DNA of 64,000 nucleotides from Penium margaritaceum. Lineage: Eukaryota; Streptophyta; Zygnematophyceae; Desmidiales; Peniaceae. This document shows positions 44,701 to 57,600 of this stretch, in pieces. Position numbers and translations under genes: made by a program. Every line of letters begins with the position of its first letter. Position 1 is the first letter of the stretch. The DNA is taken from contig SZWC01001516.1 in the NCBI GenBank assembly GCA_023375785.1, positions 77,994-141,993 of the forward strand, in the 5' to 3' direction. The notes beneath the pieces were generated by a model. It worked only from the letters and a program-made list of their open reading frames with translations. It was not told the DNA's origin and made no database searches.

Positions 44701-44960
44701 AGACTAAGAAGAGGTTGAATGCAGCATCAGGTACATACAGCACGCCATGGAACACTCCCACTTCAATGCCACGTGGGGTCTCCAACCACATCTCCACAAT
44801 CCCAATCCCCTCAGCATACACCACCCAATCATCACCCATTGCGATAGGACGAGGAGGAATGGACATCAGTTGTGTAAACCACTCCTTCTGGGGCGACAGA
44901 CTCTTGGTACACCCCGAGTCCTTGTACCACGCCAGATCTGCCTTCTCCTTCTACGACATG
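41720..44960 (-). pseudogene. B8 Pol remnant
   Basis: RNase H 41784-42200 with STEAVYVYLSFGAKEAVW, VDNQSAIALAKNPEDHARTKH and ADFCTKPLTR; RT 42200-43230 with MYLMVATRPDLAKAVS, MDVKTAFLNGDLEEEIYMEQ and YGLKQVS; linker and integrase C-terminus 43316-43880 with IGYDVVRKAYRLYERDTGHV; integrase core 44036-44330 with HTDLCALMQSQSFGGSRYF and [21 protein letters not shown]-pre-integrase 44411-44600; protease near 44880-44940. Broken. Confidence 0.9.
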
Positions 44961-45990
44961 TCAGACTTCGCCATGAGAAGCGGTTGCGCACCTCCTTTGC
45001 GACGTTCATGTTGCCAAAATGGCGCACGCTAGTCTGGTTGTGCTGCTGCTACTGCTGCTGACGTTGCTGTGACTGCTGCTGCTGTTGCTGTGGAGATTTC
45101 TGCTTTTGCTGCTGCTGCTGCTGCTTCTTCTGGTCCCTCTTGAACTTGAAGCACTCTTTCTTGTAGTGCCCCTCTTTCTGGCAATAGTAACACTTGCCCT
45201 TCTTCTTGCCTCTCTGCTGCCCGCACTTCTGTTGCTACTGGTTGCGTGAGCCCATGGCCATGAAAGCTGCCTCATTGCTGCTACTGCCGCCATTGCGCTT
45301 TGCTATATTGCGACGCAATTCCACCTGCACCAAGTGCGTGCAGATGAAGTCGAGGTCGAGAGTCGGCTTGCACACCAACATCTCTCACACCGTGTCGTAG
45401 CTGGTTGGGAGTCCCCTCACCAAGAGGAGGATGAAGCGCGTCTCTTCCACAGGGTTGCCGGCCGCTCTCAACTGCTTCGCCAGCTCCTTTGCCCTGTCCA
45501 GATATGCCTCCCTCCCTTCACCACACTACATTTTCAGCGCCATCATCTTTTCCTCCAAAAGCATGAGGAATGCAGGATCCTTGCTCTCATACTTTTTGCA
45601 CAACGTGTCCCACCCCTCCTTTGCAGTAGCCTTGTCACTCACGTACTAAAGATGCGGGTTGGAGATGGTGTTGACAAGCAACCTGTAGGCATGTCTGTCC
45701 TTCTTCTTCCACTCCTCATACGCCGTTGGTACAGCTGCAAAAGAACACGCATCAGCTGCACCCTTTTGTGGCGTCTTCCCTGCCACAACCTGCGCTGCGG
45801 TGATGCCTTTTTCCTATGGAGGCGGAGCGCGCTCGTCGCCACTCACCACCTCCCACAAGCCCCTCTCCTCCAAAAGGAGGCGGGTATGGATCTTCCAAAA
45901 CATGAAATTGGCGCATCCTTCCAGCTTGTCCAAGGGTTGGGCTGGTGCTACCATGCCTGCTGCCGCCATTTTGAGCCTTGGTGATGCTCA
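44960..45990 (-). pseudogene. B8 Gag remnant
   Basis: Tail with CAG/CTG-type repeats 45030-45130, knuckle near 45140-45195, capsid 45240-45650 and N-terminal Gag to about 45980. Broken. Confidence 0.85.
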
Positions 45991-46601
45991 GTGCTGCCGT
46001 TGAGTGGCGGCGCTACCCCTGCTTCTGCTGCTGCTTCAGCCAGAAATCTGTCTGACAGAAAATGGATTGTGGAGGCCAGCAGACTGGGAATTTTGAAAAC
46101 CTGAGCCCACCACTGGAAAATTCAGCTCAAAATCTTTTGGATCGACCCATAAAACAGGGTCATCAACAGTGGATTTTGAAAGATATGCCCTCTTGAAAAC
46201 AGAGTGTGCTTCTGCTCCTAGTCCAACCCAGACCAGCCAGCTTGTCAACGGCGTTTCTCCCAAACGAATGAATGGAATGCAAAAACTTTTGCACCAGTGG
46301 AAAGCTTAGGAAAAATACTACAATTTGCATGTGCCACGTTTTAAATTTGACAAAGAAACGAGAGAGTTATGGTCATCACAAGGCGACAGTCTTACTCATA
46401 GAGAAGGGTGTAGCCCTGGCCGACCTCGTTTTGAGCATATCTCTCAATCCGACTGTTGGATCTTTGTAATGTTGGGCTCGTTTGAAAGCTTGTCCCTTGA
46501 ACTTGAAAATCCAGTGGTGGATTGTCAAATCTGTTGAAGTTTTGACCCCAACCCGTCACATTCAAAGTGACGGCATGTGCTTGCTGAAAGTGGCAGAACT
46601 T

Positions 46602-46614
46602 GGCTCTGATACCA
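46602..46614 (-). other. primer-binding site of B8
   Basis: The reverse complement is TGGTATCAGAGCC, an exact initiator tRNA-Met match, two bases from the LTR. Confidence 0.93.
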
Positions 46615-46616
46615 AA

Positions 46617-47355
46617 TGCAGGATCTGGAGGAGAGAGGGAGCCTTGGAGCAACGAGCATGTGGGAATGGAAGGGCATCACTTGTTCTGAAGAATGGTTGT
46701 TGAATCACTCAAAATGATGGAGTACATATAGAGCTAGAGCTTGGGCAAGTCAGCCCTCTCACAAGCTACACCACTTAGCCATGGAGGCTAAGGCTCACAC
46801 ACAAGAGTCCATAATCTCACACAAGGGAGGGAATCAGCCTAACAATCAGGCTGACCAGTCACACACGACCTAGAGAGCTTGAGAATGCTCTCATGGCACA
46901 CTCCTAGTGGTCACATCACCCACAAACCCATGGACAATCGCCATGTGTCGATGGCTAGCACACAAGGACCTCACCTCACCTAAAAAGTAAGGAGAGGTAC
47001 CTTTATCCTAGTCAGCACACTCTGACAAGGCAATCCTAAGACCAAGGACCTTTTTGGATATTTCTCCCATCAGGTCTTGACCTTGGACCTCTTGCCTTTT
47101 TCTTTTCTCAGGCTAAGGCATGGAGCCATCGCCCATGGTCACCCGGATATCGGTTGTCGATGAGCGCGGAAACTACGAAAATTCATATATCCCAATCCGA
47201 CTGTTGGATCAGCCCCAAACTTGGACCGTAGATGTTTTGCCACCTGATCTTTCCAATGGTGAAGTTGGATTGATGATCCGAGTAGGCATCAGGTACTTTC
47301 TTGGAGCTTGCTCCAGTGGACCTGAAACTGAGCCAGATGGCTTTTTTTTCGAAGA
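46617..47355 (-). repeat. 5' LTR of B8 (739 bp)
   Basis: TGCAGGATCTGG at the start; the worn end CGAAGA stands for CCAACA and is followed by the target duplication AAAAG. Confidence 0.88.
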
Positions 47356-48692
47356 AAAAGCTGCTTCACTGCTGCTACCGCCATTGCGCTTTGCTGCATT
47401 GCGACGCAATTGCACCTGCACCAGGTGTGTGCACATGAAGTTAGGTTCGAGAGTAGGCTGGCACTCTAGCGTCTCTCGCACCGTGTCGTAGCTGGTTGGG
47501 ATTCCCCTGAGCAAGAGGAGGATGAAGCGCGTCTCTTCCACAGGATTGCCGGCCGCTCTCAGTTGCTTCGCCAGCTCTTTTACCCTGTCCCGGTACGCCT
47601 CCATCCCTTCACCACCCTGCATTTTCAGCGCTATCATCTTTTCCTCCAAAAGCATGAGGAATGCAAGATCCTTGCTCTCATACTTCTTGCACAATGTATC
47701 CCACCCCTCCTTTGTAGTGGCCTTGTAACTCACGTACTAAAGATGTGGGTTGGAGATGGTGTTGACAAGCAACATGTAGGCCTGCCTGTCCTTCTTCTTC
47801 CACTCCTCATACGCCGCTGGTACTGCTGCAGAAGAACCCGCAACAGCTGCACCCTTTTGCAGAGTCTTCCCCGCCATCACCTGCGCTACGTAGATGCCTT
47901 TTGCCTGTGGAACTGGAGCCAGCTAGTCGCCGCTCACCACCTCCCACAAGCCCCTCTCCTCCAAAAGGAGGCGGGTACGCATCTTCCAAAACGTGAAGTT
48001 GGCGCATCCCTCCAACCTCTCCAAAGGCTGGACCGCTCACAAAATGCCAGCTGCTGCCATTTTGATCCTTGGTGATGCTCAGCGCCGCCCTTGGATGGTG
48101 GCGCTAACCCTGTTTTTGCTGCTGCTTGTGCCAGAAATCTGTCTGAAAAAAAATGGACTGTAGATGCCAGCAGACTGGGAATTTAGAAAAATGGAGCCCA
48201 CCGCTGGAAAATGTAGGTCAAAACCTTTCAGATCGACCCATAGAACTGGGTCATCAATAGGGGATTTTGAAAGATGTGCCCTCTTGAAAACAGGGTATGC
48301 TTACGCTCCTACTCCAACTCAGACCAGCCAGCTTGTAAACGGCGTTTCTCCCAAACGAATCAATGGAATGCAAATGTTTTTGCACCACTCAAAAGCTTAG
48401 GAAAAATACTATAATTCCCATGTGCCAATTTTTATATTTGACAAAGAAACAAGAGAGTTATGGTCATCACAAGGCGGCAGTCTTACTCGTAGAGAAGAGT
48501 GTAGCTTTGGCAGACCTGGTTTTGAGCATAACTCTTAGTCCGACTGGTGTATCTTTGGGATCTTGGGCTTGTTGGAAAGCCCGTCTCTTAAACATTAAGA
48601 TCTTGTGGTCAATTGACAAATTTGGTGAAGGTTTGACCCTAGCTTGTCACTTTCAAAGTGACGGCCTGTGCTAGCAGAATATGGCAGAACGT

Positions 48693-48705
48693 GGCTTTGA
48701 TACCA
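48693..48705 (-). other. primer-binding site of B7
   Basis: The reverse complement is TGGTATCAAAGCC, one change from the family site. Confidence 0.88.
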
Positions 48706-48707
48706 AA

Positions 48708-49446
48708 TGTTGGAACTGGAGGAGAGAGGGAGCCTTGGAGCAGCGAGCATGTGGGGGTGGAACCGCATCACTTGTGCTGAAGAATGGTTGTTGAATCACT
48801 CAAAATAATGGAGTACATATCGAGCTAGAGCTTGGGCAAGTGAGCCCTCTCACAAGCCACACCACTTAGCCATGGAGGCTAAGGCTCACACACTAGAGTC
48901 CATAATCTCACACAAGGGGTAAAATCAGCCTAGCAATCAGGCTAAGCACTCACACATGACCTGGAGAGCTAGAGAATGCTCTCATGGTGCACTCCTAGTG
49001 GTCACATAACCCACAAACCCATGGAGAATCGCCATGTGTCCATGGCTAGTACACAAGGATCTCACCTCACCTAAAAAGTAAGGAGAGGTACTTTTATCCT
49101 AGTGAGCACATTCTGACAAGGCAAACATAAGACCAAGGACCTTTTTAGATATTTCTCCCATCAGGTCTTGACCCTGGTCCTGTTGCCTTTTTCCTTTCTC
49201 AGGCTAAGGCATGGAGCCATCACCCATGGCAACCCAGACATCGGCGGTCCATCATCCCCGAAAATTTGAAAATTCATATCTCCCAATCCGACTGTAGGAT
49301 CGGCCTCAAACTTGGACCGTAGACATGTTTTTATTTGATTTTTTCCAATGGTGAAGTTGGATTGATAATCGGAGTAGGCATCTGGTACTTTCCTGGAACT
49401 TGCTCCTATGGTCATGAAACTGAGCCGGATGGCTCCTTTCCCAACA
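48708..49446 (-). repeat. 5' LTR of B7 (739 bp)
   Basis: TGTTGGAACTGG to CCCAACA; the plus-strand Gag of B6 resumes on its right side. Confidence 0.92.
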
Positions 49447-51222
49447 AAAAGAAAGGCAAGTGCCACTATTGCCAAGAAGAAGGGCACTACAAGAAAGAGT
49501 GCTTCAAGTCTAAGAAGGACCAGAAAAGCAAAAGCAGTAGCAGTCAAAGCAGTAATCTCCATAGCAGGAGGAGCAAGAGTCAGAGCAACGTCAGTAGCAC
49601 CGGCAGTAGTAGTAGCAGAACCAGACAGGCATGTGCCATCATGGCAACATGAACGTGATCAACGAGGTGCGCGACCGCCTCTTCATGGCTAGGTCTAACA
49701 TGTTGCAGACGGAGAAGTTGGATCTGACGTGGTACAAGGACTCAGGATGAACCAGGATCGTGATGCATCACAAGGAGTGGTTTACGTAGCTGCTCTCCAA
49801 TCCCACCAGACCGATTGCTTTGGGTGATGATTGGGTGGTGTATGCTGAGAAAAATTGGGATTGTGGAGATGTCGTTGGAGACCCCACATGGCCTTGGAGT
49901 GGGATTGTTCCATGGTGTTGTATGTACCTGATGTTGCGTTCAACCTTCTCTGAGTGTCCTCTCTCACCAACACAGGATTGCGAGTCGTCTTTGACGACGA
50001 CTATGGCTACATCCTCGACAAAGAAACGGGAGAGGAGTTGGCCAGGTTGGTGAAGGAAGGCCACATGTACCGCCTGTTGGGACGACCAAGATCTCACGCG
50101 AGTAGAGTCTTGCAATAGTGGTCCATGCCACAAATGGGGAAATCTGGCATGCATCCTACGGTCACACCGGCATGCGCGCCTTGCAGTAACTTGAAACAAA
50201 GTAGATGTTGCGTGACTTGCTCACCATCTCTAACTTTGAGCACCAGTTTTGCATCGGCTGTTTAGAGGGAAAGGAGCATCGCGAGGCTTTTAGTAGAGCA
50301 GGGGAGCGCGCAAAGGAGGTACTGGAGCTGGACCACATAGACTTCTGTGGCCCGATGCGGAGCTAGAGCTTTGAAAGCTCTAGGTATTTTCTCACCTTCA
50401 TTGATGATTTCAGCCGTTACACTCTTGTGTACTTCCTTTTCTCCAAGGACTAGTGCTTTGACAGGTTCAAGCAGTTTAAGGTAATGGTGGAGAACCAGAC
50501 TAGCAAGAAGATCAAGGCGTTGCTCAGTGACCGTGGCGGAGAATACCTGAGCAAGGAGTTTGACGACTACCTCGTAGCAGCAGGCATCAAGGCGCAATGG
50601 ACAGCGCCATAGTTGTCAGAGGAGAACAGTGTAGCAAAACGCACCAATCGTGCCATCCTTGAGTCGGCACGCTCTATGCTGCACGCGGCTCGGCTCACCT
50701 ATGACTTATGGGTCAAAGCTATAAGCACTGCGGTGTAAATCAAGAACCGAAGTCCAACCAAGGCCCTGGAGCAGATGACGGCGTACGAGGCGTGGTTCAA
50801 CAAAAGCCTAGCGTGGGTCATCTTCGGGCGTTTGGCACCGTGGCGCACATGCACGTGCCAAAGGAGAAGCAGGAGAAATGGGACACAAAGAGCGCACAGA
50901 TGCTGATGACAGGCTATGACGTGGCAAGTAAGGTGTATCGTCTCTACAAGAGGGATACTGGCCACGTCATCATCTCCATGGATGTGGATTTCAACAAAAG
51001 TAACGTCATCGGCACGAACATCATTTGCGAAGAGGCACCAGAACCAACAACTCATGAAGCAATGGGAGCAAACATTCTCCCTGACCCTGCCTCTCCTGAA
51101 CCTTCCTATAGTGTGACGGTGAGAGAACCACTCTATTCTCCCATGTCTGATGCTACACATACAGCGGCCTCATCGGCAGAAGCAGAGGAAGAAGATGCAC
51201 CATCATCAGCAGGAGCAGTTGT
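49447..51222 (+). pseudogene. B6 Gag tail, protease and integrase remnant
   Basis: CCHC knuckle CHYCQEEGHYKKECF at 49461-49505; Ser/Gln-rich tail; protease motif WYKDSG near 49730; GAG-pre-integrase near 50050-50280; integrase core near 50330-50800 with [14 protein letters not shown]; integrase C-terminus with VGHLRAFGTVAHMHVPKEKQ and GYDVASKVYRLYKRD at 50810-50960; linker with YSPMSDATHTAASSAEAEEED to about 51222. Broken. Confidence 0.85.
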
Positions 51223-54200
51223 ACATTGTACATGTTGCTACAATGGACAAGAGGAAAAGTGGTTATTCCTAAGGTGCTTCTTTGGGTAGTCAAGTTGATT
51301 ATGTCCTTTTTGTCTCCTAGTGCAGTAGATGCGGTCATACAAAGGGACGTATGAGTATGAAGTGATGTAATTGTGACTGTGTAAAGCAATTATGTGAGGG
51401 AGTCATTGCTTCTTGACTGATCTAACACCACTAACATAGCTCATAAATTTTTTGGTGTGCTGGCTTTGGTAATGTCTAACTGTCACTACTTCTTCCCTGC
51501 AATTCTCTTTCATGTAGAAGTTTTTAATATTCGTAGGTTCTTCAATTGTCTTTTGAGGAGACATACGGAGACCTTAGACAGCTACGACAGTAATTACTAC
51601 GGCTCAGTCGGCATTAGGATCGACATTGTCGGTGTTATTTGTGATGAATGGCCTCCAAATAGACAGCAATAGATATTCCTTGTTCATGGTATGTTTGGAG
51701 ATGGATGATGTTGTCTTTGAATCTGGGAGGTAATCCACAAAATAAAATTAACATCTTCACACGTTCTAAAACGGGTTCCTCCATTGTAGTGATTCTTACT
51801 CAGAGCTATCTCATTTCGGTGATGAGTTTTTCCAAATAGGAGTCCTCCCCAGGTTTTAAGTACAGAAATAGTCAAAAGATCACCCAGCTCAACATCACTT
51901 TGTTGTTCCTAGCGGCTCGTGAATACCTTCTAGGCCTTACATGGACAAAAATCATTGTTGTTGTCTTTGATCAAAAACTTATGCCATTCGCTGAAATGTA
52001 TTGCCAAGAGATGAAAAGCTTGGTCAGATTATCTTTACCAAATAGCCTACTCTCTATTTGTTGTCCTTGCACGTAGCATTTTAGTTGGTGGATCATACCT
52101 CACGTCCCATAAACCTTTGTTGAGATAGACCATTTGCTCATTGAATATAGAAGCCTTACCTATTGAAGATATTGAAATGTTCTCCATAGCCACTACCAGC
52201 TATGGCCATGGCGAGTTGCCTTGATGTGCACTATCTAATCTGATCCCAAACGTAAAAACCCTGTATCGTTATCAGGACCTTTGAAGTGCTATGTAACTTA
52301 CAAGAACATGTCTTCACACTTTAGTTGAATATACACACCTAGGATAGTTTTATTTCTATCCATAATACATACAATACAAGTACCGAGAGGTCACACTCTG
52401 AATACAAGGACAGTGGTCATCTCTTGCCAATTCCAGTTTCAAAATGGTTGACTTTCAATGAAACAATCTTCAAGTGAAACCAAGTACTTATAAGTACTAG
52501 CCTAGAGCTAGGAAATACACAAGCGTGAATACAAATTGATGTACCAACGGATCCATATGCTGGTTTCTGGTCTTTGGCAATTATGGCCATAATAGATGCT
52601 TGCCTTGAGTACTCTAAGGTTGGTGTGAAAGTTAGTACCCTCCCATAATCATAGGTATCTCAGGGAATGCCAGATAATGAATCTGCTTCTAGTTGAATCA
52701 TGTTCAAGTACACAGTACAATCATTGATTGGATAGAATAGTATTACATTATTTGCTACTGATTTAAGAGAATACAGAAGGTCACTAATATGTGACTTGTC
52801 TTTTGCGCTTTTCAACCATATACTAAACTTGAAAATTGGTGAACTACAAACAAAGTAGTCTATAAATGAAAGTGCTACCTATTTGTACCAGTATAGTCAT
52901 TAGGAATTACAAAATAGTGAGGTACCTCATCAAGCATCAGACTGTCTAGTACTTTGCTGTTCTTCAACAGTCACAACCATACCGGATGCCGATCTTGAGC
53001 AACCAAGGTTAACAGACATCTAGTGCCCTCAGTATTCATCCACGGGACAGGAACTAGTACTCCTACTCTTGTTCTATTATTGTACTCAACTTGTCGCCCT
53101 CCTGGTGATCCTCCTCCATTGATCTGCTCCTATATATAACTGTTCCGTGATCTCTCGGTTGGTGTCCGTCTCTGTCGCTCCACAACTGCCATGTCAGCAT
53201 AGGAGATCCAGAGGAACCAGTGCCTGTACTCTTGGTCCTCGTGCCAAAACCATTATGTCACTTCAGTAAATCACAGTGGACTACGTCTAGTTCATGTCCA
53301 TGTCACCATTGTCGCAAGATAAGTAGATCAGAAAAGATAGGGCTGCATATGGATGGACCATAGGAATACCTAAAGAGGCTTGCCTACAACCATAACATGC
53401 CCTACCATGTTGGATGGAGAAGAGAGCCGGGAGAGAGAGTGGCGATCTCTCTCCCAGTCCTCCGTCTTTTGCCATGACAAGTTCTCCAACCCAGAGTATG
53501 TCACTTTTTCTCTTTTTGATTTGTTCAGGCATAAACTACTATACTCTTCTCTTTTGTTCATTGTGTAATATGCAACCGTTAGACGAAGCTCAAACTGGGA
53601 GGATAAGAGGATGATGGCTGATGAGAGGAGAAGTAAGAGATATGAATGTATTAATATTCCCTTTTTGTGTATGGATCTCCAAAAGAGAGAGAAACATAAG
53701 AAAGAAAATCCCTTAAAGTATGAGAGATGAGAAAAGCTGAGGACGAGGCACGGAAAAGCACAGAGAGGATATGAATTCCCTCCCTGTGTGAGTCGAGCTA
53801 AACAAGAGAGAAAGGATGGCGACATGGTAGACAGCAGATAAGTGAATCACTACTCAGGCCATCTACCAGTGCCACCTTTAATCACAATGGAGGACAAAGA
53901 ACGTGAGACTGAAAAAGCGTAGGAAAATGTAAAAGAAGAAGCGTGGCAGAGATGGTCCTTACAGCAACAATAGAGCACGTAGAAATCGAAGACGTCTGGG
54001 AAAAAAAGAAATACTACCAGAAAAGAGGGCACTAGATAGGATGTGAGAGATCCGGGAAGAAGTACTACCCAAATTGTCCAGCACTGTCCCACCCACAATA
54101 CGCCACGTAAGAGAGAAACCGAAAGATACTAACGAGTCAAGAATATAAAATCGGAGAACGTTCCCCCCTACAAGAGCGAAGTCAGAGAGGAGGTAGGCAG

Positions 54201-54607
54201 AAGTCAAAAAAATCAAGGAGGCAGTGGAGAGGGATGGTCAAGGAGTCAAGGAGAGGGCGTGAATATTGTTGTCTAGCAGGGACCAAGGCACACAAGTTGG
54301 AAAGAGGTTTAAAAGGGGATATGAGTGGGCATGCAAGAATAAGAAAGAGAAGCAAGAGCAACAGAAGCAAGCAGAAGTAGGTAAAAGCTAGCACAAGGTC
54401 TTCGTGTATGGCCACCGGGTTCAATGTCTCATGTAGGGAAACCGAAGAGATCATACAAGGAACACGAGGAAAAGAGAGAAAAGGAGAGGAATGTAGCAAT
54501 CCAAGGCATTTTGTGCCAATACCTCATCTGGAAGACACAAAAATAAAATGCCAAGATAGCACTGCCAGCAGCCGTCTCTTTCCATCCCAAGGCATTATTC
54601 AAGGGGA
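51223..54607. other. unassigned sequence, no gene supported
   Basis: Neither family A, B nor G matches here. On the minus strand two stretches look like decayed coding sequence: 52508-52734 (DCTVYLNMIQLEADS, then YDYGRVLTFTPTLEYSRQAS) and 51684-51900 (GDLLTISVLKTWGGLLFGK). I recognise neither family. The minus strand has TTATATATAGG near 53133. From 53400 to 54560 the plus strand is strongly AG-rich. Part of 53800-54600 may be the 3' LTR of F, because it adjoins the end of F Pol, but I cannot define its ends. Confidence 0.4.
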
Positions 54608-57600
54608 ATAGAAGGAGTCAATCTTGCGGGAGAAGAAGAAATAGGCATCGAGAAAAGACCAAGACCAGTACATAGAGCAGCATGATAATCAGCAAAGGGG
54701 AGTTTGGAGAAGATGTCCGTAGTTTGGAGCTCAATCAGAATGCATAGCATGTGAACCTCGCCGTCAGTAATGGCATCACAAACACAGTGGTTCTAGCACC
54801 AAATATGCTTAGTATGATCATGAAGAATGGGGTCTTCACAAGTAATGGGAGTAGCGGGTAGTTATTCAAACCCAAGTTTGGACAGCAACATAAAAAACCA
54901 GACAGCTTCATAAACTTCGACGCTTTCCTCAATATACTCGGCTTTGATGGAGGAAAGAGCCATCTCGGACTACTTCTTGGAGCGCCAGCTGATGGGACCA
55001 CCATTGAGACGAAACACATATCCAAAAGTGGACTGGCTAGTGGCATGATCTCCACATATATTGGCATTGCAGAAATCTCATAGGATGTTATCACCAGTAA
55101 AGGAATAGCATTGTCCAAGCATGGCCGTAGAGCGGAGATGCCAGATGCTGCATTTGGTTCTGATAATATGATCGTCTGTAGTATTCTGACAGTCCTGGCT
55201 GAGGACGGCAACAGCATAGGAGAGGTCAGGTCGAGTAGCTATGGAGATAACATCAGAGCTCCTACCATGCTTGAGAAGACCTTGGCAGTAGCTGGGACAA
55301 TAATGTCACTGGGTGTAGGGATCTTGGTGAGACCGTGCAGAGTGTCAAATGGAGTGGCCATGGGGCTGGCATCGCAAAGTTGAAATTTTGTAACAATGCG
55401 TTAAACGTAAATGGCCTAATTAAGTTGGATCTCTCTACTGCCGACTGGCTGATGAACTCGAATGCTGAAATTGTAGGTCAATGGTCCCATGTCACTCATC
55501 TCACAACGTTGAGATAGTTGTTATTTGAAGGTGACGATGATGGAGAGAGAGGGCCCAAACAGGATGAGGATATCAACGTATAGGATTATGTCCAAGGTTA
55601 TGTTGCCCGCCCAAAAATAGACGGAGTGATTTGAGTGAAGGCGAGTTAGGCCTATACTAAAAAAATGTGCATCTTCAAATTTCACTGGCATGGCACCTGC
55701 TTCAGTCCGTAGAGGAGGCGTTTGAGGTGAAAGACCAGATGTGCTTTGTTGGGGTTGGTGAAATCTTTGGTCTGTTTCATGTAGAATGTCTCGTTCAAGT
55801 CGCCATTCAAAAAGGCACCCTTGAGTTCCATCTGATGCAAAATCCAGTTGTTTGTAGTAGCAAGTGTCAGAATAACGTAAATAGACAGGTATTTAGTCAT
55901 GGGCACAAAGGTGTCATTGTAGTTGACGCCCAACACTTGGCTATACTCGCGAGCTATAAGACGTACTTCGTAGCATTCAGGTTTACCTGTACTATTGATT
56001 TTCTTGTGAAAGCTCTATCTGCAAGAAACACTGGAATGATCAGGTGCTTACGGCTTAAGTTCATTTGTATCCTGTATTTTAAGTTGACCAAACTCGTCTT
56101 GAGCTGCCTTATGCCAATGATCCGCATATGAATGACTCATGGCGTCCTTATAGCTGATGAGATCAACAACCTGAGTAACAAAGCCAATATCGTCCTCGTC
56201 GTCATGGGTGGTGATCATGGCTTGTTGGAAGTACGTGGATGCCATATGCGACATATAGATCTTCGTAGGCTGAGAATGCCGGAGGATGGGACTGTCAAAA
56301 CCGAAGCTAATGCTGATCCTGGATGTGCATTGACATGTTCTTCCGGTACAACTGGAGGAAGAACACTCGCATACTCATTTGCAACATGATCAACATGAAA
56401 AGTTTACAGTGGTTGAGATACCGGTCCATAGAGATGGTATTGATCTTTGTACTAGGGAGGCTCCAAGTATTGATGAAGCTAGTTTCATCAAAGATTGGTT
56501 GGCAAGCTCAAGTAATTGTTTACGTTGTTGATTTCCAGACTCTGTGGATGTCACAATGATCCTCATACCAAAAAGAATACAGGCTTCTGATCAATACTCT
56601 AATTTGGAGCAAAGTTCTGGATGCATCTAGACATGAGCTGTACATCCAAACACGAGCGGTAAAAATATGAATGTGTTTGAGATGGAATTTGTGACCTGTG
56701 CATGCTTTTTATGGAGTGTGTGTATTGCATGGAAGCTTGGTGGTAGACAGCTTTTTCATGATATAGGCACTAGTGCTGCGTGCCTCTCTAACAGATAGGA
56801 GTGGAGCTATACCAAGGCATCGTTCTTGTCCGCTCCAAAAGTGTTTGATTCATGCGTTCAACCTTGCTGTTTTTTTGTGGGATATAGGGGATTGTGTGTT
56901 GATACAGAATACCCTTGAGATTAAAATAATCTGGAAGAGTGAGGCTGATGAATTCTCCACTATTGTCATTGCGTACCTTCTTGACCTTTGCATTGGCCTT
57001 AGTCTCAACTTGCTTGATCCAGGTTTGAATGACACCGGTTGCTTTATTTGTGTGGTCTAGGAGTTGACCCAGACAAAATGACTCTAGTCATCAATGATGA
57101 CTAGAAAGTAATGCTTGTTTGAGAGAGAATTTTTCTTGATGTAGCAAAGGTCCACATGGATGACTTCCAATTTTGCGGTAGAGATGAAAGTGGCGCACAT
57201 CTTGAAATGCTTTTTTTTTTTTTACCCGTGAGATGGCCACTATAGGATGCTACATGAGAGGATTTGGTTGTTTTAGAGGGGAGATCATAGACAACTTCAT
57301 GAGTGGCCATCTTTTGTAGAGTTGCGCAGTTGACATGAGCCAACCAACGGTACCACAGTTTCGCTGTTGCCAGCGTTGGAGTGGTTGGAGTAGCATTGGT
57401 GGCGGCGACAATGAAGGCTACTTCAGGTTCACTAGAGATCATGGCGGATAGCATTTCTTCTAAATCAAGGATGGTGAGATGCCGACAGTTACAAGTTGGC
57501 CCTTGGTATCGAGAATTTTAAAGTTCTTGTCAACACCAAACATGACCTTGAACGGTTTGTCATGAATGAGGCCAACTGAAAGAAGGTTAGCTGCAAGTTC

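Larger units (their letters stand above)
40981..47355 (-). mobile_element. Ty1/copia element B8, full length with target duplication
   Basis: LTRs 40981-41719 and 46617-47355 (739 bp each), flanked by a perfect AAAAG at 40976-40980 and 47356-47360. The Gag of B7 reads on across the site. Complete layout on the minus strand: primer site, leader, Gag, protease, integrase, RT, RNase H, polypurine tract. The two LTRs share the variant CCTAACAATCAGGCTGACC and differ by roughly 7%. Broken, about eight breaks. Confidence 0.95.
40720..48070 (-). pseudogene. B7 Gag remnant, split by B8
   Basis: Right part 47361-48070 encodes N-terminal Gag and capsid (LLEEKMIALKMQGGEGME, RVKELAKQLRAAGNPVEE, RGIPTSYDTVRETLE). 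Left part 40720-40980 encodes the tail with knuckle CHYCQKEGHYKKECF near 40860-40910 and Gln/Ser-rich CAG-type repeats. B8 lies between them. Broken. Confidence 0.87.
36710..49446 (-). mobile_element. Ty1/copia element B7 (interrupted by B8)
   Basis: Minus-strand family B copy inserted in the Gag of B6. LTRs 36710-37446 and 48708-49446 share the variant start TGTTGGAACTGG, which supports them as a pair. Internal region 37447-40980 and 47361-48707, split by B8 in Gag. Flanks are homopurine (AGAAA on the left; AAAAGAAA on the right), so the duplication boundary is ambiguous. All parts of a copia are present. Broken, about ten breaks. Confidence 0.92.
34570..51222 (+). mobile_element. Ty1/copia element B6 (interrupted by B7)
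   Basis: Plus-strand family B copy in two pieces. Left: 5' LTR 34570-35300, primer site 35303, leader and Gag to 36709. Right: knuckle, protease and integrase from 49447 to about 51222. B7 separates them, and Gag resumes just before the CCHC knuckle. It stops in the integrase/RT linker, next to unassigned sequence. RT, RNase H and 3' LTR are absent. Broken, about eight breaks. Confidence 0.87.

Noticed and set aside
53370-54499. Leu/Ser/Phe-rich minus-strand frames read as membrane proteins
   Set aside because: They follow from the AG-rich plus strand and show no start context, domain or conservation.
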